Positions 9,300-17,961 of a DNA stretch of 64,000 bases are shown piece after piece. Where the stretch lies: the NCBI GenBank assembly GCA_043783625.1, contig JAYVZE010000200.1, positions 41,577-105,576 of the forward strand, read 5' to 3'. A model generated the notes under the pieces. It searched no databases and had not been told where the DNA came from. It worked only from the letters and a program-made list of their open reading frames with translations. Origin of the DNA: JAFDVL01 sp043783625. GTDB lineage: Bacteria; Acidobacteriota; Blastocatellia; RBC074. A program made the position numbers and the translations under genes. Position 1 is the first letter of the stretch, and every line of letters begins with the position of its first letter.

Positions 9300-9857
9300 T
9301 TACGCCAGCCCTTCCGCAAATCCTCCATCCAGCAAAACAAATGCCATCCGCGCTGCTTCGTTGGTGCGATTGCTCCACGCGTGATTTGTGCCGCGCTGAA
9401 TCACAACATCGCCCACATTTAGTTTCGTTTCGCTTTCGTCCAGCACCAGCCATAATTCACCGGAAATCAAAATACCGTAATCAATAGTTTCGGTGCGGTG
9501 CATTAATTTGTGCGGTGAATCGCTTTTCTGCGTTGTCGCACCTGCCGCACCCATTTGCGCAAAGCCTGCCGCGATGTCTTCGTCAGAAACATTGTTTTGA
9601 ATCGAGTCAGGCGGAATGTCTACGAAGCGAATAATGCTGCCATTGGGTGTCGGATGAAGTTGCAACGGACGCAGCGTCGGATCAGCACTATTGTCAATGG
9701 GTACAGGGCTGGCATTCGTATTCCAGATTTCATAAAACACCGTGCCGGGGACGGCAGCGAAGGGAATAATATTCGGCGGCGCACCTTCTGAGGCGATGAT
9801 AGCTTTGCCTTCTTCATTGTGACCTGTGACGATTCTGCGCATCGTGGGAAGACTCAT
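9300..9857 (-). CDS. Cupin-domain protein
   Basis: 185 residues with a single C-terminal cupin. HRTETIDYGILISGE (H120, E123) matches the first cupin motif, with H116 nearby. GDVVIQRGTNHAWSN (H159) is the second motif, so a metal site is plausible. The N-terminal 100 residues are a variable lead (RRIVTGHNEEGKAII). The HRTxTIDY form is common in small cytosolic cupins next to aromatic or sugar-acid catabolic genes. AGGAG seven bases before the ATG fixes the start. Whether it is a dioxygenase, isomerase or binding protein cannot be decided. Confidence 0.8.
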   Translation of the reverse strand: MSLPTMRRIVTGHNEEGKAIIASEGAPPNIIPFAAVPGTVFYEIWNTNASPVPIDNSADPTLRPLQLHPTPNGSIIRFVDIPPDSIQNNVSDEDIAAGFAQMGAAGATTQKSDSPHKLMHRTETIDYGILISGELWLVLDESETKLNVGDVVIQRGTNHAWSNRTNEAARMAFVLLDGGFAEGLA

Positions 9858-9916
9858 TTCATAACTCCTGTTTGATGATTTTTACATTGTCGCAAAGTTC
9901 CACTTAAAAATGAGGT

Positions 9917-11602
9917 CTAGTGTACAATTTTGTACATCATTCCATCGGGCTTGGTAAAAAGATAGATTTCGCCTGCAACATCCTGTCCAATTCTTAAATC
10001 CACCTTCGTCGCTTGGCACAAGTCTTTCAGCGTGGTTGACTGACCATCCAGCGCGAGTGAAAATTCCTGGATTTTTGCTTGCGAATTTTCCTTAATGTCT
10101 TTCAGGTTTAGATAGAAAACCCTTCCTCTGACGATTTCCCCAAAAATGTATTTGCCTTGTAATTGTGGTATTTGGCTTCCCGTATATTCAAAGCCGCCCA
10201 TGATTGCATTTCCCTCGTCGTGATCGAATTGCGCTATCGGATAGGTGTATCCAAATTTTGCATCATCTTTGGGCAGGGGAGCTACGGAATTTATATTTGA
10301 AAGTGACGCAATCGAAAAGGTTCCTTCTCTCGCTGGCCAGCCGTAGTTTTTAGCGGGCTTTAATAGATAAAGTGATTCTATTTGTCTTTGCCCGATATTC
10401 GAGACAATAATCTTCCCATCTTTCATCCAGGAGATTCGATTAGGATTTCGAAAGCCTTCGGCATACACTTCACCAAGTCTGTCTTTCTCAAAGTATGGAT
10501 TGGATTTTGGAATTCCATATTGCCCATTTTTACTGTTATTACCTTTGGGGTCTATGCGCAGGACTTTGCCCCAAATATGATTTTTATCATTGGGAATCTC
10601 AGGAAAGCCTTTCTCGACCGCACCTCCATCACCCATTCCAAGGTAGAGTAAGCCATAATCCTGGTCGGAAGCCTTGGCGTAAGGATTGAACGCAATTTCC
10701 TGCATACCATGAATCACATTGACCACATTAACTCGCATCAGTTCACGTGGCTTTCCGGTCAGTGTTCTCGCGGTGGGGTCGTTCACCGTCCACTCAGTTA
10801 CTACCCATTGAAGTTTGACAGGGATACTTTCTGCGTAACTAAAATCCGCTTTCCCGGCGTTACTTGATTCCGTATGCGTTGTATAAAAAAGTTTATTTTT
10901 CGCAAAGTCTGGATGAAAAGCAAAGCTGCCTAATCCTGTGGCGAGACCCGGGTTATTGATGAAATTTTTAAAATGGCTCGTAGCATCAAAAAATACTTCA
11001 GGTTGATTATTGGCATTCAGAAGATAAATTTTCCCCTGTAAATCTAATACCAGACTTTCCTTTGTGATCGGGTGAACGCCCATCTTATTGATCCTGGTAC
11101 GCGGCTGAGTCTCACTGGTAAAAGGAAATTGCGTAATTTTTCTAAGGTTGAGAGTTATTTCTGACTTTGTAATTGGTTCAGGAAGTGGATTTTCTGAAGG
11201 AACTTTCTCTGAAGAATTATTCGCTTCAGGAGCAGGTTTTTCTAAGATAAAGGCAATTATATCTTGTATCTCATTTGGCTTCAGATGATTGAAATCAGGC
11301 ATCATTGCGCCAAATTTTTTATATTTTTCAGAAGCGCGCTCATGTTTCGCAGCAACCATTGCTTTCGGACTTTTGATAAATTCCGTGAGATAGTTCTGGT
11401 CTACAACACCTTTCAATCCACCAAGCTGCGGGCCAATTGCATCTTGTTTGAAGTTATGACAAGTTGCACAATTAAGTTCAAAAAGTTTTCCGCCATTCTC
11501 TGCATTTGGAGTATGTGAGGTTCCGCATTTTGTTAAGACGATCACTGAAAAAACAATAAGCTTAAGTAACGATGAAATCGAAAGGTGATTTAATAGATTC
11601 AT
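9917..11602 (-). CDS. Cytochrome c-fused sorbosone/glucose dehydrogenase-like quinoprotein
   Basis: 561 residues. A short export signal ends near VLTKCGTS; the Cys might be lipidated, though the lipobox is poor. A cytochrome c domain follows with CATCH (C45, C48, H49) and candidate axial Met in GAMMPDF (M100/M101). Residues about 155-560 are a soluble-glucose-dehydrogenase/sorbosone-dehydrogenase beta-propeller (LGSFAFHPDF, YLGMGDGG, GKVLRIDP, EGFRNPNRISW, NYGWPAREGTF). PQQ is the family's usual cofactor. Likely a periplasmic sugar oxidase passing electrons to its own haem. The gene is visibly richer in A+T than its neighbours (23 G/C in the 60 bases at 11281-11340), which suggests recent acquisition. 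Confidence 0.85.
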   Translation of the reverse strand: MNLLNHLSISSLLKLIVFSVIVLTKCGTSHTPNAENGGKLFELNCATCHNFKQDAIGPQLGGLKGVVDQNYLTEFIKSPKAMVAAKHERASEKYKKFGAMMPDFNHLKPNEIQDIIAFILEKPAPEANNSSEKVPSENPLPEPITKSEITLNLRKITQFPFTSETQPRTRINKMGVHPITKESLVLDLQGKIYLLNANNQPEVFFDATSHFKNFINNPGLATGLGSFAFHPDFAKNKLFYTTHTESSNAGKADFSYAESIPVKLQWVVTEWTVNDPTARTLTGKPRELMRVNVVNVIHGMQEIAFNPYAKASDQDYGLLYLGMGDGGAVEKGFPEIPNDKNHIWGKVLRIDPKGNNSKNGQYGIPKSNPYFEKDRLGEVYAEGFRNPNRISWMKDGKIIVSNIGQRQIESLYLLKPAKNYGWPAREGTFSIASLSNINSVAPLPKDDAKFGYTYPIAQFDHDEGNAIMGGFEYTGSQIPQLQGKYIFGEIVRGRVFYLNLKDIKENSQAKIQEFSLALDGQSTTLKDLCQATKVDLRIGQDVAGEIYLFTKPDGMMYKIVH

Positions 11603-11670
11603 AGATAAAAGGTAATTTTGTTACGACGAAGATATTATTTGAGTCTAAGTCAGGCAAAAAATAACGCCCC

Positions 11671-12792
11671 TCAAAGCGGTTGCGCCATCATTCCAATCAT
11701 TTTTTTCGTGAGCCCCGGCGCATCAGCCTCCGGTGTCGGATTCATCTCCCACTCGCCAAGTTGTAACGAACCTTCGACAATAGATTTGCAGCGTTCAAAT
11801 CGTCGCTGCATAAATTCATCCAGCAGGTTTGGTAACGGCTCATCACAGGCCAGCAGTTCACCAAGCACAACCCCATCTTCTACGGCTTGCGCTGCGCCCT
11901 GCCCTAAATGCGGGGTCGTTGTGTGCGCCGCATCGCCGATCAACAACACGCGTCCCTTGTGCCACGGTGCAGGCATCAACAACGTTTCGAGCGGACGATA
12001 AATCACCAGCGAAGAATCCGTAATTTGATCGCGCAAGCTCGCCATGACACCGGTCGCCGCCGCCAATCGTTCACGAAAAATGTCTGCCATTTTGTCTGCC
12101 GGATGATGCGGATTACCGGGTTCAGCTTGCACCAGCAAGACGTATCCGGTTTCCTGTGATAACGGAATGAAGCCGCATTTCCCAGCCTCCAACCCAACAC
12201 ACAAAAACGCATAATCCACCTCCGCAGGTCGCCGCACGTTGTAACGCCAGACGCCTTGTCCGGTGAATTTCGGTTGATATTGCTCACCAAAAATCAGGCT
12301 GCGCACTTTTGAATGGACGCCGTCCGCACCAATGACTAAATCGTATTCGACCGAAGTTCCATCCGTGAATTTCACTGTCGCACTATTTTCATTCTGCCGA
12401 ATTTCGCTGAAGCTCGTCCCAAGTCGCACATTCGTCTTCGCTTCCAATGCGGCTTCGGAAAGAATTTTGTGTAATGCCGGACGCCCCATGCCGAGGTCAG
12501 TTGGATAGTTCGGACCCGCCATCGGAATGCCGGGAATTTCGGCCACTGTATGTCCGTGCAACGTTTGAAATTTTACGCCGAAATAAGGGAAGCCTTCGGC
12601 GACAGCTTTGTCCGCAATGCCGAGGGCCGCCATCGCACGAATAAAATTTCCTTGCACAATAATGCCGACGTGATAGACCTTCCATTCACTTTTTATTTCG
12701 ATGAGGTCTACGGCAATGCCTGCTTTACGCAAGGCAATTGCGGTGGATAAGCCACCGATGCCGCCGCCAATGATGAGTACTTTTTTGACCAT
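11671..12792 (-). CDS. FAD-dependent aromatic monooxygenase (group A)
   Basis: 373 residues. All three flavoprotein-hydroxylase fingerprints are visible: the Rossmann GGGIGG at 9-14, the DG motif GADGVHSKVR (D157, G158) and the GD motif GDAAHTTTPHLGQGA (from 286). No signal peptide. This is the salicylate/6-hydroxynicotinate-hydroxylase type of NAD(P)H-dependent ring hydroxylase; the exact substrate is not determined. AAGGA five bases before the ATG supports the start. The context (Box genes, extradiol-dioxygenase-like protein, ACMSD-like amidohydrolase) favours an aromatic acid substrate. Confidence 0.87.
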   Translation of the reverse strand: MVKKVLIIGGGIGGLSTAIALRKAGIAVDLIEIKSEWKVYHVGIIVQGNFIRAMAALGIADKAVAEGFPYFGVKFQTLHGHTVAEIPGIPMAGPNYPTDLGMGRPALHKILSEAALEAKTNVRLGTSFSEIRQNENSATVKFTDGTSVEYDLVIGADGVHSKVRSLIFGEQYQPKFTGQGVWRYNVRRPAEVDYAFLCVGLEAGKCGFIPLSQETGYVLLVQAEPGNPHHPADKMADIFRERLAAATGVMASLRDQITDSSLVIYRPLETLLMPAPWHKGRVLLIGDAAHTTTPHLGQGAAQAVEDGVVLGELLACDEPLPNLLDEFMQRRFERCKSIVEGSLQLGEWEMNPTPEADAPGLTKKMIGMMAQPL

Positions 12793-12812
12793 CTTATCCT
12801 TCTAGAAATTAC

Positions 12813-12859
12813 GGCAGGAGGAGAAATTAAAGCAGGGCAAATTCAGAATCTGTCCTGCC
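12813..12859 (-). terminator. Possible terminator after the PQQ dehydrogenase
   Basis: GGCAGGA (12813-12819) and TCCTGCC (12853-12859) form an inverted repeat. A nested shorter stem (GCAGG...CCTGC) is followed on the minus strand by TTTAATTT. It lies between the PQQ-dehydrogenase stop and the monooxygenase start. The long loop makes it a modest candidate. Confidence 0.35.
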
Positions 12860-12897
12860 TTCTTGCGACATTTTTTCTGTCCTAAATTTTTCTGTAT

Positions 12898-14484
12898 TTA
12901 CTCCGCCACCCGCTTATTCAGCATAGCGAATCCATACAGCGTATCGCCCGCGCCTGCGACCAGGTATTGTGTGCCGTCCAGCTCATAAGTGATTGGCCCG
13001 TTGGCGACACTTCCGCCGAGATTGGCGTGCCATAAGGCTTCGCCCGTGCGTGCATCAAGCGCGACAAAATTGTTTGAGCCATCGCCAGTGAACACTAGAT
13101 TGCCCGCCGTGCTCAACACACCTGAACGAGAGCCGCTGCCTTCCCACTTGTGGCTCCAGCGAATTTTGCCGGTCTTGTAATCAATGGCCTGCATCATCGC
13201 TTCCTGCCAGCCACCGCGATCCGTGCCGCCCCAACCTTGCGGATTGTCGTCGGGATCGTAAATGTAATAGATGCTGAACGCGCGAAACGCATTCACGTAA
13301 AATAATCCGGTCTCAGGACTGAAGCTGGGCGGAGGCCAATTGGTAGCGCCGTATTGATTGGGCGTAACCAGTGCGCCATCCAATTGCGGTTCTTTCGCGG
13401 GATTCGGAATCGGTTGCCCTTTGGCGTCAATGCCTTTCGACCAATTGGTTTTAACGAACTCAGTGGTACGAACGTTTTTGCCCGTCGCACGATCCAGCAC
13501 AAAGAAAAATCCGTTGCGGCTGGCTTGTGCAAGCAGCTTGCGTTTTTGTCCGTTAACCTCGCCGTCAAACAACACAGGCACTTGCGTAGCGTCCCAATCG
13601 TGTGTGTCGTGCGGCGAAGCCTGAAAATACCAAACCATCTTACCCGTGTCGGGATTGAGCGCGACGATGGATTCGGTATAGAGGTTCGCCCCCTCACGGT
13701 TCTTGTGCGCAATCACGGGTTGCGGATTGCCCGTCACGACATAAATCAAATTCAACTCAGGGTCATACGTGACCGGCTGCCACGTCATGCCACCGCCGTG
13801 TTTCATGGCCTCTTCGTTTGGCCAGGTTTCAGAGCCAGGTTCGCCCATCTTTTGCGGCACGACATACCAGCGCCATTGCATCTTGCCCGTGACGGGATCG
13901 TGCGATTGGATGTATCCGGCCCGGTCTAAATCGTCGCCGCTGATGCCCGTAATCACATGATTCTTGACAATGATCGGCGAGGTTGAGCCAAAAAAGAATT
14001 GATCCAAATCACAAATCGTCTTGTGCCAGCGTTCCTTGCCGTCTTTCAAATTGAGTGCCACCAGATTGCAATCCGCCGTTTCAACGTACAGCGTATCGCC
14101 CACAATACCTACGCCACGATTGCCGATGTGGATGCCGCCTTGCGACGACCAGACGTGATGCCAGATTTCGCGCCCCGTACGCGCATCAATCGCCCAAGCG
14201 TGATCGGGTAGAGTAAAATACATCACGCCATTCACGACCAACGGAGACGACTTGATCGCGCCTTGATTGACGTTGGCACGAAAGACCCACGCGAGGCTCA
14301 GCGAGTTGATGTTATTCGCATTGATCTTATTCAGCGTGCTGAAACGGCGTCCCGAATAATCGCCGTGATAACTCGTCCACTCCTGCGTAGGTGCTTGCCC
14401 TACTTTAGCGGGATCGAGACTGCCTTGCGCGAGCAATGGCGCAGCACAAAGAGCGAGGAAGAAAAACGTTCTGATGATTTTCAT
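12898..14484 (-). CDS. PQQ-dependent (methanol/ethanol-type) dehydrogenase
   Basis: 528 residues. Signal peptide MKIIRTFFFLALCAAPLLAQ, then an eight-bladed PQQ propeller with repeated tryptophan-docking sequences (ARTGREIWHH, LKDGKERWHK, DARTGEALWHANLGG). GSETW is at 217-221 and the catalytic Asp region HDWDAT at 295-300. The vicinal Cys-Cys of classical methanol/ethanol dehydrogenases is not seen (the equivalent region reads ETADCNLVA), so it is a divergent member. It overlaps the triple-motif cytochrome gene by ATGA and so is co-translated with its probable electron acceptor. Substrate could be a sugar, alcohol or aromatic alcohol; none can be assigned. Confidence 0.88.
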   Translation of the reverse strand: MKIIRTFFFLALCAAPLLAQGSLDPAKVGQAPTQEWTSYHGDYSGRRFSTLNKINANNINSLSLAWVFRANVNQGAIKSSPLVVNGVMYFTLPDHAWAIDARTGREIWHHVWSSQGGIHIGNRGVGIVGDTLYVETADCNLVALNLKDGKERWHKTICDLDQFFFGSTSPIIVKNHVITGISGDDLDRAGYIQSHDPVTGKMQWRWYVVPQKMGEPGSETWPNEEAMKHGGGMTWQPVTYDPELNLIYVVTGNPQPVIAHKNREGANLYTESIVALNPDTGKMVWYFQASPHDTHDWDATQVPVLFDGEVNGQKRKLLAQASRNGFFFVLDRATGKNVRTTEFVKTNWSKGIDAKGQPIPNPAKEPQLDGALVTPNQYGATNWPPPSFSPETGLFYVNAFRAFSIYYIYDPDDNPQGWGGTDRGGWQEAMMQAIDYKTGKIRWSHKWEGSGSRSGVLSTAGNLVFTGDGSNNFVALDARTGEALWHANLGGSVANGPITYELDGTQYLVAGAGDTLYGFAMLNKRVAE

Positions 14485-15548
14485 TTGAGTGACTCCAAAT
14501 AAGCGACCGTGTCGTGCATGTTTTTGTCAGTAATTTTGTCGAGCAATTCGATGTGCGCTTGCAGCGGATCAGTGACGACAACTTTGAGTGAAGCCGTGCG
14601 TTTCCACGAATGATATTCGCCTTTGTCATCTCGTAACGACACATTGAAATCATCCAGGTGAACTGGTGTGCCCGTAATGGCTGCGCCATTTGTGGGCGTG
14701 ACGGTGACAGTTGATTTTTTCGTCCGAGCGCGCGGAAACATGAAACGTTGCTGGATATTAGCGACATTCGTGGTTTTGCCAAAGCCCGCCAGGTCGCCCG
14801 TGACAGAATGGCACGTGGCGCATTTACCTGCGCCGTTGAAATACGCCTCGCCTTCTTTCACGTTGCCCGTCAGCACATTTTGCACATTAAAAATTGGTGA
14901 ACCTCGCAACGAATCGTAAAGGCGTTGATGGATAAAATGCGAAAGCTCTTCGACCTGAGTTTGGCTCAGGCTCTTGCTCGGGGCGCCGCTTTGCGTGGGA
15001 TGTCCTTTTTGCAAAAACGGCCCCAGGTCGGTGCCGTAACGGTCACTCCACATCATATCTGAACGGATAAGATTTGAGCCGTTGTTACCGCCGCGCGCCG
15101 TCGTGCCGTGGCAGTTAATACATTGCGCCGCCCATACGGCACGACCACGTTCGGCGACAGCGTTATCCACAATATGCTTGTCATTGGCACCTGCGCCCAG
15201 GACACCCACAGGTTTACCAGCAGGGCGTTTGTCCTGAACGGCACTGGTGTCGCGGCCATAGTTGCTCGCCAGATAATTCAGCACCGTCGCCATTTCCTCA
15301 TCGGTTCCTTTCGCGCCTATCGAAATCATTTTGCTGATGACATCTTCCCACTGGGCACGGCTGCGAGGCGACACGGTGGCACGCTCAAGCGCGTGGCAAG
15401 CAGTGCCGCAAACTTTTTGTGTGATCGCCCGTGCATCCTGTAGTGGTTGCGATGTAGCCTTAACCGGCTGCTGCGAGACAAAACTTGTCCAGCCTAAAAA
15501 CAAAACCACCCCGGTCAGCGCGACCAGACGTTTCAATTGTTTATTCAT
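14481..15548 (-). CDS. Multihaem cytochrome c, partner of the PQQ dehydrogenase
   Basis: 355 residues from ATG 15548, chosen because GGAG precedes it and a signal peptide follows (MNKQLKRLVALTGVVLFLGW); an upstream in-frame start adds an unlikely leader. Two standard haem sites, CINCH (143-147) and CATCH (243-247), plus an N-terminal CGTACH (47-52) that has three residues between the cysteines (CX3CH). The last 100 residues form a beta-rich tail (TVTVTPTNGAAITG, LHDDKGEYHSWKRT-like). It reads directly into the PQQ dehydrogenase (4-base overlap), so a periplasmic electron relay is likely. Confidence 0.85.
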   Translation of the reverse strand: MNKQLKRLVALTGVVLFLGWTSFVSQQPVKATSQPLQDARAITQKVCGTACHALERATVSPRSRAQWEDVISKMISIGAKGTDEEMATVLNYLASNYGRDTSAVQDKRPAGKPVGVLGAGANDKHIVDNAVAERGRAVWAAQCINCHGTTARGGNNGSNLIRSDMMWSDRYGTDLGPFLQKGHPTQSGAPSKSLSQTQVEELSHFIHQRLYDSLRGSPIFNVQNVLTGNVKEGEAYFNGAGKCATCHSVTGDLAGFGKTTNVANIQQRFMFPRARTKKSTVTVTPTNGAAITGTPVHLDDFNVSLRDDKGEYHSWKRTASLKVVVTDPLQAHIELLDKITDKNMHDTVAYLESLK

Positions 15549-15694
15549 ATTTTTGCTCCGAGAGTTTGAATAGATTGGCGGCGCATCCGCCTTGCCTACT
15601 AGCATAGAGCGAGCCATCGCCCACACCAACAAAGACTCTTTACCACGGAAAGATTCTCAGCACCAGAGATGTCAACGTCCTTACGAATGAAGTT

Positions 15695-17689
15695 TCAGTG
15701 CCGACGGACGGTAACACGCTCATAACTCAAACCGTAGCCGAATTTATACAGCGGCGTTTTGGTGTCATAAGGCGTGTCTTCGGCTTGCGCTTTGACCTCC
15801 GCCATTGACGAAGGCAACTCAAATGGCAGCTTGCCTTGCGGCGCAGCCTTACCGGTCAACGCATCGAACAATGCCGCGTCACTCACGCCGAAATTGCCGA
15901 GCAGTGCCGCGACCTTATCTTTCACGTTCGTCAGAATCGCCGGACGATCAAGATAGATCGTCACGACCGTAGCCACTTTCGCGCTCGCCATTTTGATCGC
16001 TTCGTAATCGGCATTGCCATCGTGAAAACCCAAATCGCCTTCGTGCATCCGTGAGCCGAAAAAATAATTCGGATGCAGCCTCTCAAACGGTGTAGTGGCA
16101 CGAATGATGGCGAGATCGGCGTCTTCCGGTTTTTCAACTATGGTGAATCCGCGTTCATGCGCCACTTGCGGGTTGATTTGGTAGAGATACAATTTTTTAA
16201 TTTTGCTACTCAAAGGCAGCGTATTATTTTTGTTTTCGAGCAACGTTAACGCACGGCTTTGCGCGGCGAGGGATTCTTTGATGAACGTTGCGCTGCCCAC
16301 GATGTTTTCTGTTTGTGCAACATCCACGTAAGGGTTTTCAAATAATCCTTGCTGAAATTTTTGCAGCAAAATGCGAGACGCCGATTCTGCCAAACGGGCT
16401 TCGGTTAATTTTCCGGCTTTGACGGCTTCAACTAAAATTCCTGAATCTTCCGTGCCGCCAATCTGATCTAACCCCGCGTTGACACCTTTGACGAAGCGTT
16501 CGGAGCGCGTCAGATTTTCGACGCCCCATGGCATTCCGATGTAAGCCGGAGAAGGTGGCACTCCCGGCGGCAGTCCGTCTACGCAAGGGCCTGTACAATC
16601 GTTGGTGATCGCCCAATCGCTGACAATCACACCGTTGAATTTATAACGCCCACGCAATTCATCCGTCAGTAGTTGCTTGTTGAATCCGGCGCCAACTGCC
16701 TCCAACGGTTTTCCGTTCAGCGAAACATTTTTTAGAATCGGATAGGTCGGCATGACGCCGGCAACGTTGGCGGCAAACGCACCAGTAAACGGAATGATGT
16801 GGTAGGCAAAATTATTTTTGGGAAAGACGGAAGTTTTGCCGTACGCAGAATGCCCGTCGAAGCCTTCCGGCTGTGCGCCGTACCCGACCCAATGCTTCAC
16901 GACGGTAATTACACTGTCCTTGTTCAGACCAGTTGCGCCGTTCTGAAACCCGGTGATATACGCCTGCACCATTTTTTTCGTTAATTGTGCATCTTCGCCA
17001 AAGGTTCCAATGATGCGGCTCCAACGCGGTTCCGTAGCCAAATCTGCTTGCGGAGACAATGCTTCGTGAATGCCAACAGCACGATATTCCTGCCGCGCGA
17101 TTTCGCCAAATCGCTGCATCAGTTTCACATCACCAATCGTGGCAAAGCCCAATGTTTCCGGCCATTGCGAGAAGCCCGTCCCGTCTGACGAGACGCCTTG
17201 TGTGTATTGAAAATGATGACGCGGATCCGTGCTGATCGTTAACGGAATGCCCAGGCGAGACTCTTCGGCGAGCTGTTGCAATTTATTATTTTCTTCCGCA
17301 AGCTGGCGCGGCGGAGCTTGTAAACGCGTGATAAAGCTGTTGACCTTTGCCTCCTGAATTAGCTTGTGAATTTGTTCGAGGTCATAGCTGTTTCCGAATC
17401 CGACCGACCCCATTGGTCCGCCTGTGCGCAGCGTACCGTGCATCATCACACCCGCTTTTTCTTCGATGGTCATTTGTGCGACCAAATCATTGACCCGCTC
17501 ATCAATCGGACGTCGCCAGTCTTCGTAAACATCCAGCTTGCCATTCTTATTGAGGTCTTTGAAAAGCAGGCCGTTGATTTGTAGGACTTGCGCGACACGC
17601 GCATTGATAACGGGCTGTTGCATTGTGTTTTGCGGAAAGGCATTCGCAAGCGGCAAAAACATCAAAAGAAGTGCAAGCAAGATTTTCAT
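15695..17689 (-). CDS. Glycoside hydrolase family 3 (beta-glucosidase/xylosidase type)
   Basis: 664 residues. Signal peptide MKILLALLLMFLPLANAFPQ. The GH3 TIM barrel (about 65-400) contains the nucleophile in GVIVSDWA (D358), preceded by TVVKHWVGYG; the alpha/beta sandwich domain follows to the end. Before the barrel lies an EF-hand-like loop (DLNKNGKLDVYED, D45-D57) that could bind calcium. AAGGAAA eight bases before the ATG fixes the start. It would hydrolyse beta-linked glucose, xylose or aryl glycosides in the periplasm. Together with GH43 and GH51 it fits arabinoxylan or pectin side-chain breakdown. Confidence 0.9.
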   Translation of the reverse strand: MKILLALLLMFLPLANAFPQNTMQQPVINARVAQVLQINGLLFKDLNKNGKLDVYEDWRRPIDERVNDLVAQMTIEEKAGVMMHGTLRTGGPMGSVGFGNSYDLEQIHKLIQEAKVNSFITRLQAPPRQLAEENNKLQQLAEESRLGIPLTISTDPRHHFQYTQGVSSDGTGFSQWPETLGFATIGDVKLMQRFGEIARQEYRAVGIHEALSPQADLATEPRWSRIIGTFGEDAQLTKKMVQAYITGFQNGATGLNKDSVITVVKHWVGYGAQPEGFDGHSAYGKTSVFPKNNFAYHIIPFTGAFAANVAGVMPTYPILKNVSLNGKPLEAVGAGFNKQLLTDELRGRYKFNGVIVSDWAITNDCTGPCVDGLPPGVPPSPAYIGMPWGVENLTRSERFVKGVNAGLDQIGGTEDSGILVEAVKAGKLTEARLAESASRILLQKFQQGLFENPYVDVAQTENIVGSATFIKESLAAQSRALTLLENKNNTLPLSSKIKKLYLYQINPQVAHERGFTIVEKPEDADLAIIRATTPFERLHPNYFFGSRMHEGDLGFHDGNADYEAIKMASAKVATVVTIYLDRPAILTNVKDKVAALLGNFGVSDAALFDALTGKAAPQGKLPFELPSSMAEVKAQAEDTPYDTKTPLYKFGYGLSYERVTVRRH

Positions 17690-17733
17690 AAGTATTTTCC
17701 TTGTGTGGGAAAGATCGGAAATCTTTCCGTTTG

Positions 17734-17961
17734 TTATCGGTTGTGCCGTTGGGTCTTGGCGTAGACAAACACGCCCAAGAAGCCGCCCAAAAATCCACTT
17801 ACCAAACCTGCAATTCCGTTATTGATAGCATTAACAATTTCACTGGACGGCATCCCAATCAGAAAATATGTGACAACCGCGCTCATTAACGCGCCCGCCA
17901 CCCCTCCAATCAAACCTTGTTTCAGACATTGCCCAATGGGTGACGATGTTGCGGTATTCAT
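17734..17961 (-). CDS. Small two-helix membrane protein, unknown
   Basis: 75 residues with two hydrophobic, glycine-rich helices (about 15-37, GLIGGVAGALMSAVVTYFLI, and 46-66, NGIAGLVSGFLGGFLGVFVY) and a basic tail. I do not recognise a family beyond general glycine-zipper membrane proteins. The ATG overlaps the amidohydrolase stop as ATGA, so it is translationally coupled; GH3 starts 44 bases downstream. Coupling and intact hydrophobic periodicity argue that it is a real gene. Confidence 0.65.
   Translation of the reverse strand: MNTATSSPIGQCLKQGLIGGVAGALMSAVVTYFLIGMPSSEIVNAINNGIAGLVSGFLGGFLGVFVYAKTQRHNR

Noticed and set aside
13354..13929. 191-codon plus-strand frame opposite the PQQ dehydrogenase
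   Set aside because: Composition typical of an antisense shadow; the minus-strand gene shows family motifs through the same bases.
15695..17689. GH3 as a cellulosome (dockerin) enzyme
   Set aside because: Only one EF-hand-like loop is present and it is N-terminal; dockerins have two repeats, usually C-terminal.
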